Source: Anaerolineaceae bacterium UBA4775 (GTDB taxonomy: Bacteria > Chloroflexota > Anaerolineae > Anaerolineales > Anaerolineaceae). Taken from it: DNA of 64,000 nt. Positions 21,241 to 30,522 of this stretch are shown piece by piece. Position numbers and translations under genes: made by a program. Location: positions 12,316 to 76,315 of the forward strand of contig DHHJ01000035.1 of the NCBI GenBank assembly GCA_002403205.1, given 5' to 3'. Within the stretch, counting starts at the first letter, position 1; each line of letters begins with the position of its first letter. The notes under the pieces are model-generated. The model searched no databases, had not been told where the DNA came from, and worked only from the letters and a program-made list of their open reading frames with translations.

Positions 21241-24200
21241 CTAATGCATGAAAATGGGGAAGTAATACTTCAATGGCGGATGGACGGTGATGTAGACCGT
21301 GGCGTCATCGAGGTATTGTGGATCGCGCAGCTCTGGCGGGACAGAAAGCAGGTAATACTCAAAGCTGTCCATGCCAAAGAAGCCGGGATCGGGTGTGTAG
21401 GTGAACGAGCCGTCTTCGTTGAGCACCAACGTGCCGTGCTCCACGTCCCGTTTCAGGTCGACGATCTGTGCGTCTCCGGGGTCGGGGTCCATATCGTTCC
21501 ACAGGACACCGGGCACCGGGACGATCAGTTCCACATCCATATCCGTCTCATAGTAATCATCAACGGCCATCGGCGGGTAATTCACCGAGGTCACGGTGAT
21601 GGTGATGGTAGCGGTGTTGGAATCCTGCAAGCCATCATTGACATAGAAGGTGAAGCTATCCTCGCCGTACCAATCCGGGTCGGGTGTGTACACCAGGTCG
21701 GGTGCGGTGCCGGTCAGCGTGCCGTTGGCCGGAGGCGTTTCGATCACCCAGGTGACCGGACCGGGGGACAGGTTTTCAGCGGTCAAGGTCAGGGGCAGCG
21801 GGACGTCCTCTTCGGTTTCCAAAGTCTGGTCCAGTGCCACCGGCGCTGAGAAGTTGACCCACAAGTAACCATAAGCCTGCTCCTCGCGCATGCCAAAGCC
21901 GTCGGCGGTGTGATTGACAATGTTCGTGATCAGGGTTTCTGGCACATCAACGTCAACCGTCACATCGAAGGTGATCACGATAGGCTCGGCCCCTACTTCA
22001 GCATAGTCGAAGCAGATAATGTCACCCGTAGAAGGTGTCCAATCATCATAAGCATACGTGGTGCCAACCGTCCCATCGGAATTTTCAAGTCCGACTGTCC
22101 CCCAATCACCACTCCAGGCCCAATCTCCTACCACATTATCAAACGCAATCACGATATCAGGCCATCCGACAGCCGGGTCAGCTTCCAGCCATGACCAAAT
22201 TTGGAAATCCATCTCGTTGTATGGAAGAATATCTGGGTACACAAGGCTGTAATAATCAACAACATTATCAAATTGAACCACCCAACCTGCTCCGCTGCTA
22301 ATAGTAGCTGCACTGACACCCTTTTCCCCTGCTTCATAGACAATCACCATGTCACGCATCCAGGGTGCGACGATGCCGTTAGGCCGGGTTGGATCAGGGA
22401 AGTTTTGATTTTCCCACTCCCACCAATCAAGATCTGGATCAAATGGATACATATAGATATATCCATCTGATGTGAAGGTTGGTTTAGTTGGGATCACCTC
22501 ACCATAATACTCCTGACCTACACCTAGGGTGGTATACGACCAGATGAAACTGTCTCCAACAATACCTGGGTTAGGATTAACACCGACTGCTTTCAGGTCA
22601 AAATATCCACCACCGAACAACGGTGTATCGCAATACTCCGGGTTGTTGTCGTTATCCGAAACGAAATAGGTGTATTCGATCTTGGGGACCGTGCCCTCCC
22701 AGCTGACGGTGTTGGTCACCGGGTCGTACACAGCCTCGGTAAAGGTGCCTGTGGTCTCCAGTGAATCGGCCACATACGTCACGCCCTCTGGCAGCACATC
22801 CTCCAGGAGGTAGTACAGGTCTTTGCCCGTCCGGTTGGGTTCAATCGTCAGGGTAAATGTGACCACGTCTTCAAATTCAGCCACAAAGGGATCAACCAGC
22901 TTGGTGACGTCGTCGTAGCGGCGGTAGAGGTTCAATTCCGTCTCGCCAACCATCCCCGGGTTATCCGGGTCTGGGCCTACGCTGAACCAGCCGTACCAAG
23001 CCGACAAGGGTTCCATATCGGGTTCATCCCAGGTGATCTCGAGATCAAAGGGTTCAAGCCCTTCCACGGATGCCGGGCCTGAGACCTCAAAGTTGGTCGA
23101 GGGGTCATCAGGCACAATCGCCAGGGCCAGGGTAACGTCGTCTGGGGTCGCCGTGCCGCCCCAGTTCTGAACAAGCACCCACCAAGTGTCCGGGATCGGG
23201 TCGACCCAGCTCAGGTATTCATAGGTTCCAGAGGTGGCCGCATAATCCCACAGGGTTCCTTCAGTAGGTGTTGGCCCAAGGCCGAAGAACAGGTCAAGGT
23301 CCACCGCTGTGGTCTCCAGGATCTCCATCACCACCCGCTTAGTCCCGTCGGGAATGGTGAAGGTGGTATACCACACGTCATCCAGGTTTTCAAAGGGGTC
23401 ACCATTGGTGGGGTCGCCAGCCAGCTCAAATTCGAACAGGGCTGCTTCGGTCAGGCCTGCGGTCTCGATGGTCAGGTCAGTGATCTCAAGGGCATACAGG
23501 TCCTCAAGCACATGGCCGCCCGCATCGCGGAAAACATCCTTGCGGACCAGACCGGGCAGGTTACCCGCATCCGGAATGATTGCGATGGGGAACCGCGCGT
23601 CAGTGATAGGGCTGTCATCCTCAAATGTGTCTGTTGTGGCCAGGGTGACCAGCGCAAACTGCCAATCGCCAAGCTCGGCATCCATCACATCAATCTCGAA
23701 GGTGATCTCCTGCTCCCCGCCTTCCAAAATGGAGAAAGAACTGGGTGTCGCGATGATCTCAACGCCCAAGGGCGCATCCACGGTCACCTCGTAAGTCGCA
23801 TCCACCACCGCCGTGAAGGTGCGGGTGAAGGAGCATAAGCCCACACATTGGCGGTTCTGATACGAGGGGATATTGAGGGTTTTAACATCGCCGCCTTCGG
23901 CAGGGTCAGCCGCCAGGAAGTTATCCATGGTTTCATCCATGGTCAGGCCGATCAGGGCTGCTTTGCTCAGATCGAGGCGCCCAACGCCCACATCGAACGG
24001 GTCGACTGGGGTGACCCCGTCATCTTTGACCATCGGCAGCTTGGCCGACATGGTGATGGCCGATTTGATCTGCATCGGCGTCCACGTGGGGAACAAATCC
24101 ATCAGCAGCAGCGAAGCGCCTGCAACGTGCGGGCTGGCCATCGAGGTACCGGACATCAGGTTGATCTCAGTGTCTTCGCCAACGCCGCCGAAAGGCGCTT

Positions 24201-25938
24201 CAGCCCCAGGGGTGTTGTAGGCGGCCAAAATGTTCGTGCCGGGTGCTGCCACTTCAGGCTCGAGGATATCCAGCATGGCATAGGGGCCCCTCGAACTGCC
24301 TTGCGCGAGAATGTCGGCCCAGATGGCTTTGAATGCCGGGATTTGATCCTTGTACACGTTCACCAGCAGGGTCCCAGACGCCATGGCAACGATCGCATCG
24401 CCATCTTCCTTGTCGAGCATCGCCGATGGGATAGTGGTGGTTTCCGTGCCGCCCATCACAATCGGCGGGCCGCCGGAATTGTTGTAAACCAGCACGCCCA
24501 GCGCACCAGCAGCAGCGGCGTTATCAATTTTCACTGAGAAGTTACAAGTACCACGAGAGATCAAGGCAACCGCGCTGTCAAAGAAATCCGTGCTGAAGGC
24601 CGCACATCCCGTGTAGTTCGCCAGGACGTCATCCCCTGCCCAGCGGATCGGTGTTTCGAGCAGATCCTCACTGAAGGGCAAGCCTGCTCCGGGTAAAGCC
24701 ACCGCTTCGTAGGGCGTTTCGCCGCTCTCGAATACTTCCACAGGGAAGCCAAAGATGCGCCCGTGGGTGCTGTTGGCGGTCACAACCGTCCAGGGGGGTG
24801 CTTTGAACACCGTCGATGCGCCAGGGCCGGCGTTGCCCGCAGAGGTTGAAGTCAAAATGCCGGCATCCATGGCTTCAAGCATGGCCATCTCAACCGGGTT
24901 TGTGTATGGATTCACGGCGGAGTTCGGGCCGATGGAATAGTTGAGCACATCCACGCCATCCACGATAGCCTGCTGCACTGCAGCGACTGAGGAGGCATTC
25001 GGGCAGCCATCTAAATAGCAAACATCATAAGCGATGATGTTGGCATGGGGTGCCATACCGGAAATGCTGATCTGCATGCCATCAAAATCCACTTCCTCAA
25101 GGTAATTCCCGGCAGCCGTGGAGGCCGTATGCGAACCGTGGGCATGGTGGTCTTCCCCATACAGGGTTTCGTAGGCCTGGGTATAGGCATATACGCCTAC
25201 CAATTTGTTGTTGCAAATATAATCGTCCTGGTCGGTCTCACACAGACCCTTAAAAACCCCATCACCAAAGGGGTTGGTGTGCTCATAGCCATCACCGCCC
25301 ACCTCGGCAAAGGAGGGATGATCCATATTGATGCCGGTATCCAGGATGCCCACGAGCATGCCTTCACCTGTGGAATCTATCCCGCTGGGTGTGCTGGTCC
25401 CTCCCCAGATCGCGTCAGCACCGAGAAATTCTGGGCTCACATCGGTGGTCAGCTGCCAGACTTCATTGGGGTAGACCGTGCGGACACCTGGCAGGGTCAA
25501 CAGTTGCGCCGCCTCTTCTGCGCTCATCGCAGCGGAAAAGCCGTTCAGGATCACGTCATAGCGAAATTCGATCTCCAAACTACGGTTGAGGGCAGTTTCG
25601 GCTCGCTGGATCACATCGTCCTGGACCTGATTGACATAATCCAGGTAAGCAACCGACGCAGGGTCGGTCACATCCAGCTTCCCGGCGACTGTGCGCCCGG
25701 GGCGCTCTAAGCCCCGAATTTCACCACGGTAGGAGACCAATGAGGGCTCCTCAAGCAAGACAATGAAGCTGTCTACCCTGGCAAAACTCTGCACGAAATC
25801 TACCGTTGCCGGTTGGGGGTCGCCCAGGCCTTTCTGCCAGGAATCAACCCCGCCATCGGGTACCTGCGCAATGGCCGGTGATACCATAAAACCGAGCAGT
25901 ATCACCAGCGTGAATATCTTAAACACTATTTTTTTCAT
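21241..25938 (-). CDS. Secreted S8 subtilisin-like serine protease with PA and cadherin-like repeats
   Basis: About 1565 residues; ATG at 25938 with GGAGG upstream. Signal peptide MKKIVFKIFTLVILLGFMV ... AIAQ. An I9-like propeptide leads into the S8 domain with Asp200 (GILDTGIN), His267 (HGSHTAS) and Ser599 (GTSMASPH), numbered from that ATG. A protease-associated (PA) insert lies at about 400-530 (LISRGTCNFSVKIDNAAAAGA). The long C-terminal half holds beta-sandwich domains, including two VCBS/cadherin-like repeats (DSFTFYVNDG, DSFEYYLL). The chain ends KYYFPIFMH, an aromatic/Pro tail like the Y-LP-V end of many Anaerolineae exoproteins, possibly a sorting signal (inference). Probably degrades extracellular protein. 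Confidence 0.93.
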   Translation of the reverse strand: MKKIVFKIFTLVILLGFMVSPAIAQVPDGGVDSWQKGLGDPQPATVDFVQSFARVDSFIVLLEEPSLVSYRGEIRGLERPGRTVAGKLDVTDPASVAYLDYVNQVQDDVIQRAETALNRSLEIEFRYDVILNGFSAAMSAEEAAQLLTLPGVRTVYPNEVWQLTTDVSPEFLGADAIWGGTSTPSGIDSTGEGMLVGILDTGINMDHPSFAEVGGDGYEHTNPFGDGVFKGLCETDQDDYICNNKLVGVYAYTQAYETLYGEDHHAHGSHTASTAAGNYLEEVDFDGMQISISGMAPHANIIAYDVCYLDGCPNASSVAAVQQAIVDGVDVLNYSIGPNSAVNPYTNPVEMAMLEAMDAGILTSTSAGNAGPGASTVFKAPPWTVVTANSTHGRIFGFPVEVFESGETPYEAVALPGAGLPFSEDLLETPIRWAGDDVLANYTGCAAFSTDFFDSAVALISRGTCNFSVKIDNAAAAGALGVLVYNNSGGPPIVMGGTETTTIPSAMLDKEDGDAIVAMASGTLLVNVYKDQIPAFKAIWADILAQGSSRGPYAMLDILEPEVAAPGTNILAAYNTPGAEAPFGGVGEDTEINLMSGTSMASPHVAGASLLLMDLFPTWTPMQIKSAITMSAKLPMVKDDGVTPVDPFDVGVGRLDLSKAALIGLTMDETMDNFLAADPAEGGDVKTLNIPSYQNRQCVGLCSFTRTFTAVVDATYEVTVDAPLGVEIIATPSSFSILEGGEQEITFEIDVMDAELGDWQFALVTLATTDTFEDDSPITDARFPIAIIPDAGNLPGLVRKDVFRDAGGHVLEDLYALEITDLTIETAGLTEAALFEFELAGDPTNGDPFENLDDVWYTTFTIPDGTKRVVMEILETTAVDLDLFFGLGPTPTEGTLWDYAATSGTYEYLSWVDPIPDTWWVLVQNWGGTATPDDVTLALAIVPDDPSTNFEVSGPASVEGLEPFDLEITWDEPDMEPLSAWYGWFSVGPDPDNPGMVGETELNLYRRYDDVTKLVDPFVAEFEDVVTFTLTIEPNRTGKDLYYLLEDVLPEGVTYVADSLETTGTFTEAVYDPVTNTVSWEGTVPKIEYTYFVSDNDNNPEYCDTPLFGGGYFDLKAVGVNPNPGIVGDSFIWSYTTLGVGQEYYGEVIPTKPTFTSDGYIYMYPFDPDLDWWEWENQNFPDPTRPNGIVAPWMRDMVIVYEAGEKGVSAATISSGAGWVVQFDNVVDYYSLVYPDILPYNEMDFQIWSWLEADPAVGWPDIVIAFDNVVGDWAWSGDWGTVGLENSDGTVGTTYAYDDWTPSTGDIICFDYAEVGAEPIVITFDVTVDVDVPETLITNIVNHTADGFGMREEQAYGYLWVNFSAPVALDQTLETEEDVPLPLTLTAENLSPGPVTWVIETPPANGTLTGTAPDLVYTPDPDWYGEDSFTFYVNDGLQDSNTATITITVTSVNYPPMAVDDYYETDMDVELIVPVPGVLWNDMDPDPGDAQIVDLKRDVEHGTLVLNEDGSFTYTPDPGFFGMDSFEYYLLSVPPELRDPQYLDDATVYITVHPPLKYYFPIFMH

Positions 25939-26481
25939 CAAGTCCTCCAAAATTTGCTCTATACGATGTTCTTAAACGATCCTTGAAAGCCAGTTCTTCA
26001 ATAAACACCTCCTCTTTTATTGCAATATTCGTGCGAGCCTTAGCTAAAACAAAAATTTGCGCACTAAGGCGCAAATTAATCAATTACAAGTCCTGGCGAT
26101 TATCAGTTGACAAGCTCGCGTTGTTATTCATATTTTTACCCTGTAACCCATTTGGTGAAGAAGACACGCTCCGGTCCCCACCAACATTATTGTATCATGA
26201 TTTTTAATGGGGAAAAGGATTCTATCCGGGGAAAATGCATTTATTAACACACCGGGGCGCTTCCCATGATGCCAGCATAATAACATCAGCCTCTGCCGTG
26301 CCAACCCAAACCTGTGGACGGGTTGTGCACGCAATGTGCCCGGCAACCCGCTATCGGCATGGGGTCTAAAGGTGCCTAACTGCAAGCAGGTGCAGGGCAA
26401 AAAGCCCCCATCACAGCCAGGGTTAATCGGGATAAAACCACGGAAAAAACGAATGCTAAAACGGTGTATGCGGTTGACCGC
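25939..26481. other. Region upstream of the subtilase gene
   Basis: It holds the subtilase leader and, at 26055-26076, a terminator for the sugar operon. On the minus strand a GAGGAGG with a nine-codon TTG ORF at about 26000 could be a leader peptide, but this is weak. The interval 26100-26481 shows no gene. Confidence 0.35.
26046..26076 (-). terminator. Terminator of the sugar operon
   Basis: Perfect 8-bp stem ATTTGCGC (26055-26062) and GCGCAAAT (26069-26076), loop of six, followed on the minus strand by TTTTTGTTTT. It lies about 400 bp beyond the isomerase stop and before the subtilase promoter region. Confidence 0.75.
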
Positions 26482-27915
26482 TCAGGCGGGTTTCAGGTAA
26501 TCGCGCTCGCCTTCTGCCTCCCACAGCGGGATGCCTGCATAGGCAGCCATCTCGATGGCTGCAGAGGTCAGCCGGCCGTAAGCCAGCGGGTAATGGTGCT
26601 GATAGCCAGCCAAGACCAAAGTCTCCACCAGCGCCGGGATCGATAGCGCCTCCCCATCGATGTGAATGTCCTTCAGCCAGCCCCGGCTGCCCTTGTAGGA
26701 AGGTTTTTCGGGGTCAATCCGCCCTTCGAAGACCACCAGGTGATCAAGCTGCGGTGTGAAGCCCATCACGGTGACGGTGCCGGCCCGCAGCACCAGGTCA
26801 TTGTGCAGTCCCATGGGCTGGCCTTCTGGTCCGTCAAACAACCACAGCGAGTCCATGGCCGTGCCGCCTTCGCCTGCCAGCAGGGGCGAGGTCGGGCCGC
26901 AGTGCCACAGCAAAGCCGAATCATCCGCAGGGTCGATCGAGACCAAGTCCATTAGCGTGACCACCTCGCCGTTGGTGAGGTAATGCAGCGCCAGCATCCC
27001 GGCCGCTGAGGGCACATCACCCTCGCAGGCGGTGATCAGCCCGAGGGTGTTCAGCTGCCCCACCAGGCTGCACACAGCCACACCCGGTTCAACCTGGAAG
27101 CGGGGCCAGCAGCTCAGGGCCAGCGCGTCGAGCTGGTGAGATTCTGCCAGAGCTTGCATGCCGAGCTGCAGTTTCGCCAGGGCAGCCAGGTGCTTGCGCA
27201 TGCCTTCTGCCAGCCTTACTCCAGGCCCGGCGATCTCCTGGGCGGCTTTATCGACCGCATCGCCATCGCCAACCTGCCTGGCCCGCCCCAGCAGGGCATC
27301 CAGTTCCAGGTCTATCACACGCACGCCCAATTTGACCTCATACACCCGCGGGTCGACGATCAAATTGTCAAACCCGGGTGCAACACCCCCCAGCAAACCG
27401 ATCCGGGCGCCTTCCAGGTTGACCACCGCCCGCAGGGCAGCCACGGTGACCGTGAAACGCTGTAAAAACAGGGGGTCTTGCGGGCGCCCAAAAAACCACT
27501 TGACCGGGTGGGGATAAGCCAGCAGGTACCGCTTGAGGATGCTGTTGTACATGTTCAGCCCGGTAAAGCTGTTGAGCGGCAGGCCGCCTTCAGCGCTGGG
27601 CGGCCCCTCCGGCACGGCCCACAGGCCGATCCGAACCCCTGTTTGGGCAAAGGGACGGATAAAATCACCCCCGGCAAAGGAGCTGGATTGCACCAGGAGG
27701 TAATCCGCACCCCAGTTCGCCAGCACATCGGCCGCGTTGCGCGCATCCTCCAGGCTGTAGATCCCCCCGGTGATGATGTTGAGCTCAAAATCGAGCTGCT
27801 CAGCCATGGCGTGCATGGCCTGCCCGTCACCGGCAAAATAACCTTCCTTATCGCCCCTGAAGGGGTGCGCCATCATCCCCACCAGGCCGATTTTCGGTTT
27901 GCGAATGCTTTTCAT
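26482..27915 (-). CDS. L-fucose/L-arabinose-isomerase-like protein
   Basis: Four hundred and seventy-seven residues; AGGAGA before the ATG. The N-terminal Rossmann-like part (KIGLVGMMAHPFRGDKEGYF, then GADYLLVQSSSFAGGDFIRPF), the central region with ALALSCWPRFQVEPGVAVC and ACEGDVPSAAGML, and a C-terminal beta domain follow the FucI/AraA plan. Glu in ACEGDV and a late His (LWHCGPTS) are the expected metal ligands. Such enzymes convert aldoses to ketoses. It is the last gene of the PTS operon; the actual sugar is unknown. Confidence 0.8.
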   Translation of the reverse strand: MKSIRKPKIGLVGMMAHPFRGDKEGYFAGDGQAMHAMAEQLDFELNIITGGIYSLEDARNAADVLANWGADYLLVQSSSFAGGDFIRPFAQTGVRIGLWAVPEGPPSAEGGLPLNSFTGLNMYNSILKRYLLAYPHPVKWFFGRPQDPLFLQRFTVTVAALRAVVNLEGARIGLLGGVAPGFDNLIVDPRVYEVKLGVRVIDLELDALLGRARQVGDGDAVDKAAQEIAGPGVRLAEGMRKHLAALAKLQLGMQALAESHQLDALALSCWPRFQVEPGVAVCSLVGQLNTLGLITACEGDVPSAAGMLALHYLTNGEVVTLMDLVSIDPADDSALLWHCGPTSPLLAGEGGTAMDSLWLFDGPEGQPMGLHNDLVLRAGTVTVMGFTPQLDHLVVFEGRIDPEKPSYKGSRGWLKDIHIDGEALSIPALVETLVLAGYQHHYPLAYGRLTSAAIEMAAYAGIPLWEAEGERDYLKPA

Positions 27916-27935
27916 GGTCTCTCCTATGCCTTATT

Positions 27936-29618
27936 TCAGGCCAGCGGCCAGCGAAAGGCCGGGCTTGAGGCCGGTGCATCCCACCAGGCGGCGGATTCTT
28001 CATCCAGCGCGCACAGGCTCAGGGAAAAACCGCCCATCTCGAGGGTCGTGAAGAACGAGCCTACCACCCCGGATGCCACCTGCAGGCCCTGCCCGGTCAA
28101 AGCCTGGTGGACGTTGCGGTAAAGAATGTGCAGTTCCATCTGCGAGGTGCCGCCGCTGCCATTCAGGAATACCCATACGCGGTCCTGCAAAAATGCGTCC
28201 AAATCCGGGATCAGTTTTGCCAGCATCATCTCAACCAGGTTCTTGGCCGGCATCAGCTCGCCGCGGTAGACTCCCACCTCACCGTGCACACCCGTCCCGA
28301 CCTCAATCTGCCCCGCAGGCAGGTCAAACAGTTTTTCTCCGCTCACCGGGTGCCGGGGTGCCTGTGAGGCCACCCCCAGGGTGGCGGTGCGCTCATTGGC
28401 CCGCTGCATCAGGTCAGCAACGGCCGTAAGCGCCAACCCGCCTTCAGCTGCGCCGCCCCCCACCTTGAGCATGAACAGCAGTCCGCCCAGGCCGCGCCGT
28501 TCAGAAAAAGCCAAGCGCGGCGCCGTGGCCACATCGTCGCTTGAAAAGGCCATCACCACCGGGATGCCGAGCTGCTCTGCGCGCCGCACCGCCAAACGGG
28601 CGTTGAGCACATCGCCGGCGTGGTTAGACACCAGCAGCACCACCCCGCCGCCCTGCTCGGCCTGTTCAATTGCCCGGGCGATCTTCAGCCCCGAGGCGCA
28701 GGTGAACAGTGGGCCGTAAACGTCGGCGTCCAACAGGCCGGGCCCGACAAAACCGCCCATGGAAGGTGTATGCCCGCCTCCATGCCCGATCGCCAGCCCG
28801 ACCCTGCCCATGGGTTTGGGTTGGGCTCTCACCAGCAAGCCTGTGTCTGTCAGCCGCACCAGTCCCGGGTAGGCCAGGGCCAGGCCGCAGTTATCCTCAG
28901 AGATCATCTCCCCAGGGTCGTTCAGGAACTTACCGGCAGGTTTTGGTGTTAATTTTTCCGCCACGGGGTCCAGGTCCGGCGGTTGGACTGCTTTTCCCTG
29001 GGCGATGGCCAGCAGCGCCTCCAGGATCAGCGTGAAACTGACTGCGCCCGGGTCGGGGTGGCCCAGGCCGCGTTCGCCCACGAACCTCGCCCGGCCCATT
29101 TTTGCTTGAAGGTCCCCTGTGTGTTGTGCGCCAGTCTGCGCCGCGCTGACCGCCGCCTGCAAGGCAGCCTGGAGATCGTCAATTTCTCCCCTTGAGAGCA
29201 CCTCCACGGCCGGGTGCAGGGCGTCCAGCAGGGTTTTATCGCCGGGTTTGGCACCGCCCACCTGTTGCACGGCCTCCAGGCCTTGCCCAAGAAATGAAAC
29301 CACTTCTGTAAGACCCGCTGCATGCATCCCGGAAAAAACCAGCCCGCCCTCACCAAAAAATGCCGCCATCAAGGGGCCGATGGCGCCCCCCGTCTCCTCC
29401 GCCAGGGTGTTGGCGGCCGCCTCAAACAGCTCACCGATATGGGCGAAGCCCCCCAAGTGGACCGTGCGGGCCGCCGCCCGGAAGCCGCGCAGCATGGTAT
29501 CGCCATGATCACCATCGCCGATGGCCGCATCCAGCCTGTTAAGGCGAGGGGCATGCTCAACAAACGTGCCATGCAGATAATAGAATAAGTTTGTAAAGCC
29601 TTGCAGGTCAATCGTCAA
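27936..29618 (-). CDS. DhaL-DhaK fusion kinase (dihydroxyacetone-kinase family)
   Basis: About 560 residues from a TTG at 29618, chosen because AGGAGG lies six bases upstream and the coding pattern begins there; the frame upstream only shadows the epimerase gene. Residues 1-190 are DhaL (AAIGDGDHGDTM binds ATP-Mg); the rest is DhaK (GHGGGHTPSMGGFVGPG and GTGVHGEVG with the His that binds the ketone substrate covalently). The order L-K is the reverse of Citrobacter-type Dak. Family members phosphorylate dihydroxyacetone, erythrulose or other short ketoses, so here it may act on a ketose from the isomerase/epimerase pair. Confidence 0.85.
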   Translation of the reverse strand: MTIDLQGFTNLFYYLHGTFVEHAPRLNRLDAAIGDGDHGDTMLRGFRAAARTVHLGGFAHIGELFEAAANTLAEETGGAIGPLMAAFFGEGGLVFSGMHAAGLTEVVSFLGQGLEAVQQVGGAKPGDKTLLDALHPAVEVLSRGEIDDLQAALQAAVSAAQTGAQHTGDLQAKMGRARFVGERGLGHPDPGAVSFTLILEALLAIAQGKAVQPPDLDPVAEKLTPKPAGKFLNDPGEMISEDNCGLALAYPGLVRLTDTGLLVRAQPKPMGRVGLAIGHGGGHTPSMGGFVGPGLLDADVYGPLFTCASGLKIARAIEQAEQGGGVVLLVSNHAGDVLNARLAVRRAEQLGIPVVMAFSSDDVATAPRLAFSERRGLGGLLFMLKVGGGAAEGGLALTAVADLMQRANERTATLGVASQAPRHPVSGEKLFDLPAGQIEVGTGVHGEVGVYRGELMPAKNLVEMMLAKLIPDLDAFLQDRVWVFLNGSGGTSQMELHILYRNVHQALTGQGLQVASGVVGSFFTTLEMGGFSLSLCALDEESAAWWDAPASSPAFRWPLA

Positions 29619-30459
29619 AAGCAACCTCCTGCCGCAGGAAGCGGGCGATTTCCTGTGCGTTGGCGTCCAGCGAGTCCGCCAGATCCCGCCAGATGTAGAG
29701 ACCCTGGCCAACCTCGCCTGCCGGGTTGACGAAGGACTCCGCCACCAGGAAGCCGCGGTACGCGATGCTGTGCAGCGCTGAACGCACCCCGGCCCAATCG
29801 ATATGCCCCCGGCCGGGCGCTTTGCGGTTATTGGCCACACAGTGAAAATGCCCCAACTTCTCGCCAGCCAGCCGGATGGCGCCTGCCAGGTCATCCTCTT
29901 CAATGTTCATGTGAAAGGTGTCCAAATGCAGCCTGAGGTTAGGGTGCCCCACATCCTCTATCAGCGCCAAGCCCTGCTGGACCGTGTTGAGCAAATACCC
30001 CTCAAAACGGTTCACGACCTCCAGGCACAACGTCACATTGAGGGATTCAGCCAACACAGCGGCTTGTTTCAGCGATTCCACACATTGCGCCCGCCGGGCT
30101 GTGCGGTCTGTGTCAGGGAAGATGCCCCAGGGCGCGTAGGTCAGCCCGCCCAGCACCGGGCTGCCCAAAATGGCTGCCCCCTCCAGGCAGGCCTGCAGGT
30201 GAGCCATACCCGCCGCCCTGGTGTCAGGATCTGGCGAGGTGATGTCGGTCTGCTGGCCCAGGCCGGTACCGCAGCTGGCCGACAGGCCAAGCGCATCCAG
30301 CGCTGATTTCAACCCAGGAAAATCCATCGTGAAAGGCGCCAGCAGCGGCAGCTCAACCAGGTCAAAGCCGGCCGTTTTCGCCCGCTGGAACAGCGGAATG
30401 AGCGGGTCGGACCAGGATTCCTGCCAATACGAAAGATGAATGCCGATTTTATGTGTCAT
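29608..30459 (-). CDS. Sugar 3-epimerase-like TIM barrel (D-tagatose 3-epimerase family)
   Basis: Two hundred and eighty-three residues. The metal-site segments LEVVNRFEGYLLNT, HLDTFHMNIEE, HFHCVAN ... GRGHIDW and FLVAESF are those of D-tagatose/D-psicose 3-epimerases and L-ribulose 3-epimerases, with two Glu, one Asp and one His binding the metal. It probably epimerises a free ketose at C3. Its stop overlaps the start of the DhaL-DhaK gene, so the two are translationally coupled. Confidence 0.88.
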   Translation of the reverse strand: MTHKIGIHLSYWQESWSDPLIPLFQRAKTAGFDLVELPLLAPFTMDFPGLKSALDALGLSASCGTGLGQQTDITSPDPDTRAAGMAHLQACLEGAAILGSPVLGGLTYAPWGIFPDTDRTARRAQCVESLKQAAVLAESLNVTLCLEVVNRFEGYLLNTVQQGLALIEDVGHPNLRLHLDTFHMNIEEDDLAGAIRLAGEKLGHFHCVANNRKAPGRGHIDWAGVRSALHSIAYRGFLVAESFVNPAGEVGQGLYIWRDLADSLDANAQEIARFLRQEVAFDD

Positions 30460-30476
30460 ATACGTAGATATAAGAA

Positions 30477-30503
30477 GTGGTCCCCCATCAGATGAGGGAC
30501 CAC
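30477..30503 (-). promoter_or_regulatory. Intercistronic hairpin after the EIIC gene
   Basis: GTGGTCCC (30477-30484) pairs with GGGACCAC (30496-30503), and CATC/GATG extends the stem inward. There is no T-run on the minus strand. It lies between EIIC and the epimerase and may stabilise the upstream transporter mRNA or cause partial termination. Confidence 0.6.
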
Positions 30504-30522
30504 GCTAAACGAGAAATGTTAG

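Noticed and set aside
23848..24537. Several plus-strand ORFs above 200 codons inside the subtilase, sugar-operon and mfd genes
   Set aside because: All are antisense shadows of GC-rich genes on the other strand, with no motifs and no ribosome sites.
27936..29903. DhaL-DhaK gene starting at 29903
   Set aside because: The first 95 codons of that frame run through the epimerase gene and look like shadow translation (Trp, Arg and Ser rich); a TTG at 29618 behind AGGAGG fits the DhaL N-terminus.
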